64,000 nucleotides of DNA, from assembly GCA_001314655.1 (NCBI GenBank), contig LJSF01000041.1, positions 1 through 64,000 of the forward strand, read 5' to 3'. Each line of letters begins with the position of its first letter. Position 1 is the first letter of the stretch. The notes below the pieces were generated by a model that saw only the letters and a program-made list of their open reading frames with translations, was not told where the DNA came from and did no database searches. This stretch comes from Rhodobacteraceae bacterium HLUCCA08 (GTDB taxonomy: Bacteria; Pseudomonadota; Alphaproteobacteria; Rhodobacterales; Rhodobacteraceae). Below, piece after piece: positions 38,976 through 48,358 of this stretch. The position numbers and the translations under genes are program-made.

Positions 38976-40391
38976 ATGTCCGACCGTCCCGCCGACAGCA
39001 AGGTTGTCACCCGCTTCGCCCCCTCGCCCACCGGCGCCCTGCATATCGGCGGCGCCCGCACCGCGCTGTTCAACTGGCTTTATGCCCGCGGCCGGGGCGG
39101 CACCTTCCTGTTGCGGATCGAGGATACCGACAAGGCCCGGTCGACCCCGGAAAACACCGACGCGATCCTGGACGGGCTGACCTGGCTGGGGCTGGATTGG
39201 GAGGGCGCGCCGATCAGCCAGGCCGCGCGAGCGGACCGCCACGCCGAGGTCGCGCATCAGCTGCTGGAAGCGGGCAAGGCCTACAAGTGCTATTCGACCC
39301 CCGAAGAGATCGACGCCTTCCGCGAAGCCGCCCGGGCCGAGGGCCGGTCGACCCTGTTCCGGTCGCCCTGGCGCGACGCGGACCCGGCCAGCCACCCGGA
39401 CGCGCCCTTCGTGGTGCGGATCAAGGCGCCGCGCGACGGCAGCACCACCCTGCACGACGCGGTGCAGGGTGACGTGACCTGGGCCAACGACCAGCTTGAC
39501 GACATGGTGCTGCTGCGCTCGGACGGCAGCCCGGTCTACATGCTGGCGGTGGTGGTCGACGACCACGACATGGGCGTGACCCATGTGATCCGCGGCGACG
39601 ACCACCTCAACAACGCCTTCCGCCAGAACCTGATCTACGACGGCATGGGCTGGCCGAAACCGGTTCTGGCCCATATCCCGCTGATCTTCGGCCCCGACGG
39701 CAAGAAATTGTCCAAACGCCACGGCGCCACCGGTGCGGCCGAATACCGGGCCATGGGCTATCCGGCCGCCGGCATGCGCAATTACCTGGCGCGGCTGGGC
39801 TGGTCGCATGGCGATGACGAATTCTTCACCGATGCCCAGGCGCGCGACTGGTTCGACCTGGACGGAATCAACAAGGCCCCGGCCCGGTTCGACACCAAAA
39901 AGCTGGAAAACCTCTGTGGCCAGCACATCCGCGCCGCCGAGGATGCTGCGCTGCTGCATGAATTGGAGGCGTTTCTGGCCGCCAGTGGCCAGCCTGCGCT
40001 GACTGAAACGCAACGTGATGGGATGTTGCAGGCCATGCCCGCGCTCAAGGAGCGGGCCAAGACCTTTCCGGAACTCATTGAAAAAGCGCACTTTGTCCTG
40101 GCATCGCGCCCCCTGGACCGGGACGAGAAAGCCGCGGCCGCCCTGGATGATGTATCCCGTGGTATACTGAGTGAATTGACGCCGCATCTGCAAACTGCTA
40201 GCTGGAACCGCGATGAGCTGGAGGGGATCGTGGCCGCGCTGGCCGAGGCCCACGGCACCAAGCTCGGCAAGCTGGCCGGACCGCTGCGGGCCGCGCTTGC
40301 CGGACGCGCGGTTTCCCCCAGCATCTTCGACATGATGCTTGTCCTGGGGCGCGAGGAAACCATCGCGCGGCTCAGCGACGCCACTGCCTGA
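38976..40391 (+). CDS. gltX: Glutamyl-tRNA synthetase
   Basis: The class I synthetase charges tRNA-Glu. The 471-residue protein has the HIGH-type motif HIGG at 23-26 within [30 protein letters not shown] and the KMSKS-type KKLSK at 243-247 (KLSKRHG), then the anticodon-binding helices. From about 39955 to 40210 the gene has unusual codons (ATA, GTA, ACT, AGT) and lower GC than around it. Alphaproteobacteria commonly hold two GltX copies, so specificity (tRNA-Glu or tRNA-Gln) is not certain. Confidence 0.95.
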   Translation: MSDRPADSKVVTRFAPSPTGALHIGGARTALFNWLYARGRGGTFLLRIEDTDKARSTPENTDAILDGLTWLGLDWEGAPISQAARADRHAEVAHQLLEAGKAYKCYSTPEEIDAFREAARAEGRSTLFRSPWRDADPASHPDAPFVVRIKAPRDGSTTLHDAVQGDVTWANDQLDDMVLLRSDGSPVYMLAVVVDDHDMGVTHVIRGDDHLNNAFRQNLIYDGMGWPKPVLAHIPLIFGPDGKKLSKRHGATGAAEYRAMGYPAAGMRNYLARLGWSHGDDEFFTDAQARDWFDLDGINKAPARFDTKKLENLCGQHIRAAEDAALLHELEAFLAASGQPALTETQRDGMLQAMPALKERAKTFPELIEKAHFVLASRPLDRDEKAAAALDDVSRGILSELTPHLQTASWNRDELEGIVAALAEAHGTKLGKLAGPLRAALAGRAVSPSIFDMMLVLGREETIARLSDATA

Positions 40392-40484
40392 AACGGTTTC
40401 GTCATGATCTGACGCTACCCCGGGCGGAACCGAGACAACCCGCCGCCCGGACCCGTCTGCGCGGCCCTGCAAAGGATGATGCCC

Positions 40485-41774
40485 ATGGCCGACAAAAGCG
40501 CGACACTGACGATCGACGGCACCGAATACGAGCTGCCGGTCCTCTCGCCCACCTCCGGCCCCGACGTCATCGACATCCGCAAGCTCTATGGCCAGGCCGG
40601 TGTCTTTACCTATGACCCGGGCTTCACCTCGACCGCGTCCTGCGACAGCACGATCACCTTCATCGACGGCGACAAGGGCGAATTGCTGCATCGCGGATAC
40701 CCGATCGACCAGCTGGCCGAGAAATCGCACTATCTGGAGGTCTGCTACCTGCTGCTTTACGGCGAATTGCCGACCGCCGAGCAGCTGGAGGATTTCGAGA
40801 CCCGCGTCACGCGGCACACGATGATCCACGAGCAGATGCACAATTTCTTCCGCGGCTTCCGTCGCGACGCGCATCCGATGGCGACCATGGTCGGCGTGGT
40901 CGGGGCGATGTCGGCCTTTTATCACGACAGCACCGACATCAACGATCCCTGGCAGCGCGAGGTCGCCTCGATCCGGCTGATCGCCAAGATGCCGACGATC
41001 GCCGCGATGGCCTACAAGTATTCGATCGGCCAGCCCTTCGTTTATCCGCGCAACGATCTGTCCTATGCGGCGAATTTCGTGCACATGTGCTTCAGCGTCC
41101 CGGCCGAGCCCTATCATGTCGACCCGATCGTCGCCCGCGCGATGGACCGGATCTTTACCCTGCACGCCGACCATGAACAGAACGCCTCGACCTCGACCGT
41201 GCGTCTGGCCTCGTCTTCGGGGGCCAATCCCTTTGCCTGCATCGCGGCCGGTATCGCCTGCCTGTGGGGGCCGGCCCATGGCGGCGCCAACCAGGCCTGT
41301 CTGGAGATGCTGCGCGAGATCGGCACGCCCGACCGGATCCCCGAATACATCGCCCGCGCCAAGGACAAGGAAGACCCGTTCCGCCTGATGGGCTTCGGGC
41401 ACCGGGTCTACAAGAATTTCGACCCGCGCGCCAAGGTGATGAAACAATCCGCCGACGAAGTGCTGGAGCTTCTTGGGATCGAGAACAATCCGACCCTGCA
41501 GGTCGCCAAGGATCTGGAGGCCGCGGCCCTTGCCGATGAGTATTTCACCGACAAGAAACTGTTCCCGAATGTCGATTTCTATTCGGGCATCATCCTCGAG
41601 GCGATGGGCTTTCCGACCTCGATGTTCACCCCGATCTTCGCGCTGAGCCGCACCATCGGCTGGGTCAGCCAGTGGAAGGAACAGCTGGCCGATCCGCATC
41701 ACAAGATCGGCCGCCCGCGCCAGCTGTATCTGGGCGACACGACGCGCGACTATATCGAGATCGAGAACCGCTGA
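40485..41774 (+). CDS. gltA: Citrate synthase
   Basis: GltA condenses acetyl-CoA and oxaloacetate into citrate. The start at 40485 fits the AAGGA 8 bases upstream; an ATG at 40476 is too near that site. The 429-residue type II protein has [75 protein letters not shown] and PVDFYSGI-type [16 protein letters not shown]. An extended hairpin follows and aox begins 138 bases later. Confidence 0.97.
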   Translation: MADKSATLTIDGTEYELPVLSPTSGPDVIDIRKLYGQAGVFTYDPGFTSTASCDSTITFIDGDKGELLHRGYPIDQLAEKSHYLEVCYLLLYGELPTAEQLEDFETRVTRHTMIHEQMHNFFRGFRRDAHPMATMVGVVGAMSAFYHDSTDINDPWQREVASIRLIAKMPTIAAMAYKYSIGQPFVYPRNDLSYAANFVHMCFSVPAEPYHVDPIVARAMDRIFTLHADHEQNASTSTVRLASSSGANPFACIAAGIACLWGPAHGGANQACLEMLREIGTPDRIPEYIARAKDKEDPFRLMGFGHRVYKNFDPRAKVMKQSADEVLELLGIENNPTLQVAKDLEAAALADEYFTDKKLFPNVDFYSGIILEAMGFPTSMFTPIFALSRTIGWVSQWKEQLADPHHKIGRPRQLYLGDTTRDYIEIENR

Positions 41775-41776
41775 CC

Positions 41777-41825
41777 GGGAACCGGACCGGGCCTCCCTGC
41801 GCCCGGTCCGGCCCTGCCGGTTCCC
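41777..41825 (+). terminator. Extended hairpin downstream of gltA
   Basis: An outer 9-bp stem GGGAACCGG/CCGGTTCCC and an inner stem ACCGGGC/GCCCGGT enclose an 8-base loop, starting 2 bases after the gltA stop. There is no T-run. It may end gltA mRNA or separate gltA from aox. Confidence 0.5.
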
Positions 41826-41912
41826 GCACCCCGGTCCAAAATGCCGCGGGGCGCGCCCCTCGCCGATGGCTGCCTCATCCCTATGTCCAGGACAGAGAGA
41901 TCGAGGAGAACG

Positions 41913-42566
41913 ATGGACCATCCCCGCCGACTGGACCCCAGGACAGCCGATATCGTCGCCAGCCACCATGTGCCGCAGGACATCCACGACCGCATCGCAT
42001 TGCGTCTGGTCAAGATCCTGCGGGTCTTCGCCGACCGGTTCTTTGCCAGCCGCTACGGCCACCGGGCCGTGGTTCTGGAAACCGTCGCCGCCGTGCCCGG
42101 CATGGTCGGCGGGCTGCTGCAGCACCTCAAGGCAATCCGCCACATCCGCGAGGACCAGGGCTGGATCAAGGAGTTGATCGACGAGGCCGACAACGAACGC
42201 ATGCACCTGATGACCTTCATCCATATCGCCCGGCCGTCGCGGGTCGAGCGGTTGCTGATCATGGTCGCGCAGGCGATCTTCTACAATTTCTACTTCTTTC
42301 TCTACCTCTTCGCGCCGCGCACCGCGCACCGGGTCGTCGGCTATCTCGAGGAAGAGGCCGTGGTCAGCTACACCCAATACCTGGCGCAGATCGACAGCGG
42401 CGCGATCGACAACCTCCCCGCGCCGCGGATCGCGCGGGAGTACTGGTCGCTGCCCGCCGATGCGCGCCTGCGCGAGGTGGTGGAGGTGGTCCGCGCCGAC
42501 GAGGCGCGCCACCGCGACACCAACCACGGCTTCGCCGACGCGATCGCCCGCGGCACCGCACCCTGA
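41913..42566 (+). CDS. aox: Alternative oxidase (di-iron quinol oxidase)
   Basis: AOX oxidises ubiquinol and reduces oxygen without pumping protons, in a cyanide-insensitive way. The 217-residue protein has all four di-iron motifs: LET (E56), NERMH (E95, H98), LEEEA (E146) and RADEARH (E197, H200), with the family sequence AAVPGMVGG after E56 and DTNH after the last His. Hydrophobic helices at about 112-138 attach it to the membrane. The ATG at 41913 has GAGGAG before it; an upstream frame from 41841 is not supported. It follows gltA on the same strand. Bacterial AOX is uncommon but known in marine alphaproteobacteria. Confidence 0.94.
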   Translation: MDHPRRLDPRTADIVASHHVPQDIHDRIALRLVKILRVFADRFFASRYGHRAVVLETVAAVPGMVGGLLQHLKAIRHIREDQGWIKELIDEADNERMHLMTFIHIARPSRVERLLIMVAQAIFYNFYFFLYLFAPRTAHRVVGYLEEEAVVSYTQYLAQIDSGAIDNLPAPRIAREYWSLPADARLREVVEVVRADEARHRDTNHGFADAIARGTAP

Positions 42567-42692
42567 CCCGGCCCGAGCCCGCCATGATTGTTTCCGACTT
42601 GGGAACAGTCCGGCGTGGCTTGATCTTGCATCTTGACCACGCCCCCGCGCGGCCCGACTGTCGCGCGGGTTCAGTGTGTTGGGGGATGTCGA

Positions 42693-43791
42693 ATGCTGGA
42701 ATTCCTGATTCTTCCGATCCTTCTGGGGATCGGCCTGTCGGCCATGTTTGCGGGCACCGACGATCCCGACCCGGACCCCGACACCGGACCTGCCGCAAAC
42801 CCTGATCCTGTCGGACGGCCATGACGACTTCACCGCCGGGCCGGGCAACGATTCGATCGACGGCGCCAATGGCCCCGATGCCATCCGCGGAGAGGCCGGA
42901 GACGACACCCTGCGCGGTGGCGGGGTCGGCGATGATCGCCTGTTCAGCGATTCCGGCGACGACACCCTGCTGGGCGGGCTCGGCCGCGACGTGCTCGATG
43001 CCGGCGGCGGCGACGACCTGCTGGAGGGTGGCGCCTGGAACGACAGCATGAACGGGCGCAGCGGCGACGACACGATCCTGGGCGGCGACGGCAAGGATCT
43101 GTTGCGCGGGGAAGAGGGCAATGACCTCTTGAATGGCGGCGCCTGGAATGACGGCCTTTATGGCGATAGCGGCGACGACACGCTTCTGGGCGAAGCCGGC
43201 CTCGACCTGCTGATCGGCGGCGCCGGCGACGACATTCTGGACGGCGGCGCCGGCGCGGACGAACTGTTCGGCGGCGCCGGGGCGGACCTTCTGGAGGGCG
43301 GCGACGGCGACGACCTGCTGGTCGGATCGACCCTGTTCAACCGCGACATCACCCCGGCCGAGTTCCTGGCCCTGCGCGACGACACGATCGCCCGGGACGA
43401 GGACGGCACGCCGATCTTTGCCGGGCTCGGCCTGACAGGGTCGAGCGATACCGAGGCCGACACCCTGATCGGCGGCGCGGGCGCCGATGTTCTGATGCTG
43501 GGCGGCGGCGACATCGCCTCTGGCGGTGGCGGTGGCGACGAATTCATCCTCGGCGACTGGATCGCTGCCGGCGCACCGGCCACGATCACCGATTTCCAAG
43601 GCTCCAGCGATATCGTCGTGGTCGCCCTGGCCGACGACAATGCCGACGCGAATGTCGAGATCGCGGAGGATGGCCCGGCCACCCGGCACATCCTGATCGA
43701 CGGAACCCGCGTGGCCAGTGTCAGCGGCAGCTTCGACCAATTCGACGGGTTCGCGGCCGACCTCTTTACGACGACCTATACGCCGCTCTAG
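42693..43791 (+). pseudogene. RTX calcium-binding repeat protein split by a frameshift
   Basis: The ATG at 42693, with GGGGGAT before it, opens a hydrophobic N-terminus (MLEFLILPILLGIGLSAMFAG) typical of Rhodobacterales RTX proteins, then an Asp/Pro linker, but that frame stops at 42822-42824. The body continues in the +1 frame to 43791 with many GGxGxDxLx nonapeptides (GEAGDDTLR, GGLGRDVLD, GGAGDDILD), each able to bind calcium. Removing one C from the CCCC run at 42776-42779 would join the two frames into one 365-residue protein. It may be a mutation, a sequencing error or a slippage site. The last stop base pair overlaps the stop of the convergent paaG-like gene (CTAG). Confidence 0.75.
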
Positions 43792-44561
43792 CGGCCCTCG
43801 TATTTCGCCGGCCGCTTTTCGAGGAAGGCGATCACGCCTTCCTGGAAATCCCGGGTCTTGCCGCAGGCGCCCTGCAGCTGCGCCTCGAGCGTCAATTGTT
43901 CGTCCAGGCTATTGCCGAACGAGGCATGCAGCGCCTCCTTGACGCGCTTGTAGGCCTCGGTCGGTCCTTGCGCCAGGTGCAGCGCCCGTCTCGCCACGTG
44001 ATCGGCGAAACCGCGCATCGGCACGACCTCCCAGATCAGGCCCCATTCCTCGGCCTGGCGGGCGGGGATCCGTTCGGCGAACAGGGCCGCGCCCATCGCC
44101 TTGGCCAACCCGATCTGACGCGGCAGCGCCCAGGTGCCGCCGGCGTCGGGGATCAGGCCGATCCGGGTGAAGGCCTGCTGAAAGAAGGCGTCTTCCGAGG
44201 CGATCACCACATCGCAGACCAGCGCCAGGTTGGCCCCCGCCCCGGCCGCCGCGCCGTTGACCGCGGCGATCACCGGGACCGGGCATTCGACGATGGCGCG
44301 CAGCATCGGCAGGTATTCTTCGCGCAACACCCGTTCCAGATCCAGGTCGATGGCCCGCCCCTCGCCCAGGTCCTGGCCGGAACAGAACGCCTCGCCGGCG
44401 CCGGTGATCACCACGACCCGCGCCGCCGTCGCCGCTTCGCCAAGCGCATGGGTGAGCTCGGCCCGCATCTGCACGTTCAACGCATTCATCCGGTCGGGCC
44501 GGTTCAGCGTCACGGTCGCGATATCGTTTTCCAGCGCAAAGGAAATCGCCTGGTAGTCCAT
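43788..44561 (-). CDS. Enoyl-CoA hydratase/isomerase (PaaG-like)
   Basis: The crotonase-fold enzyme acts on CoA thioesters. The 257-residue protein starts at the ATG at 44561, preceded by GGAGG at 7 bases, and has ITGAGEAFCSGQDLGEG, VNGAAAGAGANLALVCDVVIAS and FTRIGLIPDAGGTWALPR. The GQDL and GGTW variants resemble PaaG of phenylacetate degradation (1,2-epoxyphenylacetyl-CoA isomerase), but no other paa gene is near, so ordinary fatty-acid hydratase or isomerase roles remain possible. It lies 69 bases beyond ccmH on the same strand. Confidence 0.82.
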   Translation of the reverse strand: MDYQAISFALENDIATVTLNRPDRMNALNVQMRAELTHALGEAATAARVVVITGAGEAFCSGQDLGEGRAIDLDLERVLREEYLPMLRAIVECPVPVIAAVNGAAAGAGANLALVCDVVIASEDAFFQQAFTRIGLIPDAGGTWALPRQIGLAKAMGAALFAERIPARQAEEWGLIWEVVPMRGFADHVARRALHLAQGPTEAYKRVKEALHASFGNSLDEQLTLEAQLQGACGKTRDFQEGVIAFLEKRPAKYEGR

Positions 44562-44630
44562 CGGGGATCCTCCGGAATCGTCCGGTGTCACATTATGCGC
44601 TGGCGCCGCGGGCGAAAGCGAAACCCGGCG

Positions 44631-45080
44631 TCACGGCTTCATCAGCTCGTCCAGACGAGCCTGTTCCTCGGGCGTCAGCCCGTCGGGCCCCCGCGCCCGG
44701 CGCGCCCGCATCACAGTGATCCCGCCCGCCAGCAGCGCCAGCCCGAGCATCGCCGCCGGCGCCGCCCAAAGCACCTTGTTGGCGCCGTCGGTCGTCGGGT
44801 TCAGCAGGATGTATTCCCCGTAGCGATCGACCAGGTATTGCACCGCCTCTGCATCGCTGTCGCCGGCGACCAGCCGGTCGCGCAGCAGCAGGCGCAGGTC
44901 CTTGGAGACGGTCGCATTGGACTCGTCGATCGATTCGTTCTGGCAGACCGGGCAGCGCAGGCCCGTCGACAGGGCCCGCGCGCGCGCTTCCAGTTCGGGA
45001 TCGTCGAGGATTTCGTCAGGCTCCACCGCCAGGACCGGCGTGGCCAGAAGCAGGCACAGGGCCAGGGTCAGGCGTTTCAT
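44631..45080 (-). CDS. ccmH: Cytochrome c-type biogenesis protein CcmH
   Basis: CcmH keeps apocytochrome c cysteines reduced for heme attachment, working with CcmF. The 149-residue protein has a signal peptide (1-18), the redox motif LRCPVCQN with C43 and C46, the downstream family helix VSKDLRLLLRDRLVAGDSDAEAVQYLVDRYGEYILL (as short blocks) and a C-terminal membrane helix at about 104-124. Its start overlaps the ccmF stop by 4 bases, so both are translated together. Confidence 0.95.
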   Translation of the reverse strand: MKRLTLALCLLLATPVLAVEPDEILDDPELEARARALSTGLRCPVCQNESIDESNATVSKDLRLLLRDRLVAGDSDAEAVQYLVDRYGEYILLNPTTDGANKVLWAAPAAMLGLALLAGGITVMRARRARGPDGLTPEEQARLDELMKP

Positions 45081-47119
45081 TCGGCCGCCACCCCGTCTGC
45101 CTTGCGCACCGACGACTTCGCCGCGCCGGCGGCAAAGCGCAGCCGCCGGTCGCTGAGCGAGACCAGCCCGCCAAGCGCCATCAGGATCGACCCGCCCCAG
45201 ATCCAGTTCGCATAGGGCTTGATATAGGTCCGCACCGCCCAGCCGCCATTGGCCTGGGGGTCGCCGATCACGAGGTACAGGTCGCGGACGAACCCATTGG
45301 CGATGCCGGCCTCGGTCGTCGGCATCCCGGCAACCGGATAGAAGCGTTTTTCGGGCCGTTGCAGGGTCAGTTCACGGCCGTTGCGCCAGACCGCGATCTG
45401 CGCCTGGGTGGCGATGTAATTCGGGCCACGAACCTCCTCGACCGCGCGCAGTTCGACCTCGAAGACGCCGACCTCCCAGCGATCCCCGACATTGGCGACG
45501 CGGATATCCTCCTGTTCCCAGGCCAGCAGCCCGGCAATGGCAAAGATCGTGGCGCCGAGGCCGAAATGGGCCAGCATCTTGCCCCAATCGGCCCGCGGCA
45601 GCCGGGTCAGCCGGCCCAGCCGGCCGCCGATCGCCCCGCGCCCGGTGCGCGTCCACAGGTCCAGCAGCGCCCCGGCCATGACCCAGACCCCCAGAACGAC
45701 ACCGACCGGGCCGAGGATCGTCTGACCGGTCTGGATCGTCCAGGCCAGCGCGCCACAGGCGATCGCCAGCACCAGCGCCGGCCAGACCGGCGCAAAGGCC
45801 CGTGCCAGGCTGCCGCGTTTCCAGGCCAGCATCGCGCCGACCGGCAGGATCACCGCAAGACCGACGAAGAACGGCGTGAAGGCGGCGTTGAAGAACGGTG
45901 CCCCGACCGAGATCGCGGTGGGTTCATCGAACCAGCCCCAGCGATAGAACGGGTTCTGGAATGCGCCCCAGCGGGCGTTCTGCGAGGCCATTTCGATGAA
46001 AAGCGGCCAGATCGTGCCGATCGTCACCACGAAGGCCGACACCGCCAGCAGGATGTTGTTCATCACCAGCGCGCTTTCCCGGCTGACGGTCTGGAACACG
46101 CCCTTGGCCTCCAGCGCCCCGGCCCGGAACGCGTAAAGCGTAAGCGCCCCACCGAGGAAGAAGAACAGGATCAGCAGGATGAACACGCCCCGTTCGGGAT
46201 CGGTCGCGAAGGCATGGACCGAGGTCAACACGCCGGACCGGACGATGAAGGTGCCCAGCAGCGAAAAGCCGAAGGCCAGGATCGCCAGCAGGATGGTCCA
46301 GCTTTTCAGCGCCTCGCGCTTTTCCACCACGATGGCCGAATGCAGCAATGCCGTGGCCAGCAACCAGGGAATGAACGAGGCGTTCTCGACCGGGTCCCAG
46401 AACCAGAACCCGCCCCAGCCGAGTTCGTAATAGGCCCACCAGGACCCCAGCGCGATGCCGACGGTCAGGAACACCCAGGCCGCCAGGGTCCAGGGCCGCA
46501 CCCAGCGGCCCCAGGCGGCATCGACCCGGCCTTCCAGCAGCGCGGCGATGGCGAAACTGAAGGCGGTCGAAAGCCCGACATAGCCCAGGTAGAGGAAGGG
46601 CGGATGGAAGGCGAGGCCGGGATCCTGCAGCAAGGGGTTCAGGTCGCGCCCGTCCAGCGGGGCCACCTCCATGCGCCAGAACGGGTTCGAGGTGAAGATG
46701 ATGAAGGCACCGAAGGCGACCGAGATCATCCCCTGCACCCCGATCACCCGGGCCCGCAGGCTGGCCGGAAGGTTCGCCCCGAACCAGCTGACCGCGGCGC
46801 CGAACAGCACCACGATCAGCAGCCACAACAGCATCGAGCCTTCGTGGTTCCCCCAGACGCCCGAGATCTTGTAGATCATCGGCTTGTCGGAATGCGAATT
46901 GGCATAGACCAGTTCGACCGAGAAATCCGAGACCACGAAGGCATAGGTCAGCGCCGCGAAGGACAGGGCGACCAGCCCGAATTGCACCTTGGCGGCCGGA
47001 TCGCCGAAGGCCATCCATCCGCGCCACCCCTTGTGGGCGCCGACCAGCGGCACCAGCGTCTGCGCGACCGCCACCGCAAAGGCGAGAATCAGCGCGAAAT
47101 GTCCAAGCTCGGTAATCAT
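45077..47119 (-). CDS. ccmF: Cytochrome c heme lyase subunit CcmF
   Basis: CcmF is the large integral membrane part of the heme lyase that accepts heme from holo-CcmE. The 680-residue protein has about 14-15 membrane helices and the Trp-rich WWD-type motif GWGGFWFWDPVENASFIPWL, with conserved histidines around VWGNHEGSMLLW. The ATG at 47119 has GGGAG close by. It is followed by ccmH with a 4-base overlap; the holin gene ends 60 bases upstream. Confidence 0.96.
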   Translation of the reverse strand: MITELGHFALILAFAVAVAQTLVPLVGAHKGWRGWMAFGDPAAKVQFGLVALSFAALTYAFVVSDFSVELVYANSHSDKPMIYKISGVWGNHEGSMLLWLLIVVLFGAAVSWFGANLPASLRARVIGVQGMISVAFGAFIIFTSNPFWRMEVAPLDGRDLNPLLQDPGLAFHPPFLYLGYVGLSTAFSFAIAALLEGRVDAAWGRWVRPWTLAAWVFLTVGIALGSWWAYYELGWGGFWFWDPVENASFIPWLLATALLHSAIVVEKREALKSWTILLAILAFGFSLLGTFIVRSGVLTSVHAFATDPERGVFILLILFFFLGGALTLYAFRAGALEAKGVFQTVSRESALVMNNILLAVSAFVVTIGTIWPLFIEMASQNARWGAFQNPFYRWGWFDEPTAISVGAPFFNAAFTPFFVGLAVILPVGAMLAWKRGSLARAFAPVWPALVLAIACGALAWTIQTGQTILGPVGVVLGVWVMAGALLDLWTRTGRGAIGGRLGRLTRLPRADWGKMLAHFGLGATIFAIAGLLAWEQEDIRVANVGDRWEVGVFEVELRAVEEVRGPNYIATQAQIAVWRNGRELTLQRPEKRFYPVAGMPTTEAGIANGFVRDLYLVIGDPQANGGWAVRTYIKPYANWIWGGSILMALGGLVSLSDRRLRFAAGAAKSSVRKADGVAAE

Positions 47120-47179
47120 GCTCCCGGATATAGCCTTTTCGACCGTCCGGGGGCCAGACGATTTGACCGGGGCAAACGG

Positions 47180-47755
47180 TCACGGCTGCGTGCGCTGCCA
47201 ATCCTGCAATGCCGGGTTGGCCCCGGGTTCGAGCGCCGCGCGGGTCAGATCCGCCTCCGGATCGGTCGCCGCGACCCGCGGCGTATCGGCGCGCATCCCC
47301 TCCAGCAGGCGGGTATTGGCGACCACGGCCGGCACCCGCGCCATGGTTTCGGCGATCGAGCGCTGGAAATCCTGTGAATGGGCCTGGTGCCGGGCGCCGA
47401 AATAGAAGCTGACGATCGCCCCCATCAGCCACCACAGCGGATCGGGCACCAGCGCGATGCCCTGCATCCGGCTGGCGAACCAGACCGGGTCCAGCATCGC
47501 GGCGACGAAGAGGCCCAGGGTGCCATAAGCCAGCAGCGGCCGCGGCAGCCGGTTGAGCCCATCCAGCAGGCGGTCGAAGCGACTGCGGCCGGTGGCCCGG
47601 AATTCGGCCCCGAACTGGGTCAGCGCCTGGGCCCGGGCCGCGGCCTCGCGAATGCCGGCCTGTTCGGCGTTTTCACGAAACACCTGCGCGGTTTCGACCA
47701 CGACGTTGCGGCCGCCGCCGAACAATGCGTCGAAGATGCGTCCGATCAATCCCAT
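47180..47755 (-). CDS. GTA-type holin (three-TM holin family)
   Basis: The 191-residue protein matches the GTA_holin_3TM family: N-terminal MGLIGRIFDALFGGGRNVV, then an amphipathic helix with Ala/Arg/Glu, membrane segments around LLAYGTLGLFVAAMLDPVWF and PLWWLMGAIVSFYFGARHQ, and a soluble tail. In Rhodobacter capsulatus a holin of this kind, coded away from the capsid genes together with an endolysin, opens the membrane for GTA release. It overlaps the end of the endolysin gene by 10 bases, so translation is coupled. The capsid cluster is not in this window. Confidence 0.85.
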   Translation of the reverse strand: MGLIGRIFDALFGGGRNVVVETAQVFRENAEQAGIREAAARAQALTQFGAEFRATGRSRFDRLLDGLNRLPRPLLAYGTLGLFVAAMLDPVWFASRMQGIALVPDPLWWLMGAIVSFYFGARHQAHSQDFQRSIAETMARVPAVVANTRLLEGMRADTPRVAATDPEADLTRAALEPGANPALQDWQRTQP

Positions 47756-48357
47756 TCGGCGGTCCTTTCACGATGCTCGGCCTCGGTCAGGTGAAAGCGC
47801 GGGGCGATGAATTCCTCGGCCCGCAGGATCCAGCCGCCCTTGCCGCCATCCTGTCGGCGGGCATATTTGCGGCTTGCCGGACGCCGGTCGGCCAGGGCGT
47901 AGTAATAATTGCGCCGGGCGATGCCATAGGCGTCGCGCAGGTGATCGGGCGCCGCGCGCCAGGCCCGTTCGGCGGCCCGCAGGGTCTGCGGCCCGATCAC
48001 CCCATCCACCGCAACTTCGATCCGCATATCGTTGAAAAGGCGCTGCAAAATCCGCACTGCATTGGCGCCGGCATTGACATACATGTCGAACACCGTGTCG
48101 TGCAGCACCGGCGGCAATTCGGCGATGCGCGGCCGGCGGAAGTAATGTTCGACAAAGATCGCGACCGCCTGGTCGCGGGTCAGCAGGCGCACATCCGCCT
48201 CGGTCACGGCGCCGTCCCGGTTCAGATCCAGGCCCAGCCGCTGCAGCGTGCCGATCGTGACGCCATATTTCGTGGCCCCGCCCGGATCGTCCGGGTCGTT
48301 GACGAAGCCCCCCTCGCGGGCGACGATCTCTCGGGCGATGTCCTGAACGCGTCCCAT
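47746..48357 (-). CDS. GH108-type endolysin (N-acetylmuramidase), GTA lysis partner
   Basis: The 203-residue protein belongs to the glycoside hydrolase 108 family (ZliS-like). The catalytic glutamate is E15 in REGGFVNDPDDPGGATKYG, the diagnostic motif. The C-terminal part has GVIGPQTLRAAERA (peptidoglycan-binding-3 like) and NYYYALADRRP. Residues 44-55 form an EF-hand/dockerin-like loop (D44-N46-D48-G49-V51-D55). No signal peptide is visible, so the holin is needed for export. The gene sits between ccmE and ccmF, with a hairpin over its ribosome-binding site upstream. Confidence 0.87.
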   Translation of the reverse strand: MGRVQDIAREIVAREGGFVNDPDDPGGATKYGVTIGTLQRLGLDLNRDGAVTEADVRLLTRDQAVAIFVEHYFRRPRIAELPPVLHDTVFDMYVNAGANAVRILQRLFNDMRIEVAVDGVIGPQTLRAAERAWRAAPDHLRDAYGIARRNYYYALADRRPASRKYARRQDGGKGGWILRAEEFIAPRFHLTEAEHRERTAEWD

Positions 48358-48358
48358 G

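Noticed and set aside
42820-43330. GC-rich tandem repeats as a CRISPR or satellite array
   Set aside because: The periodicity of about 27 bases comes from coding RTX nonapeptides (GGxGxDxLx) and has no unique spacers.
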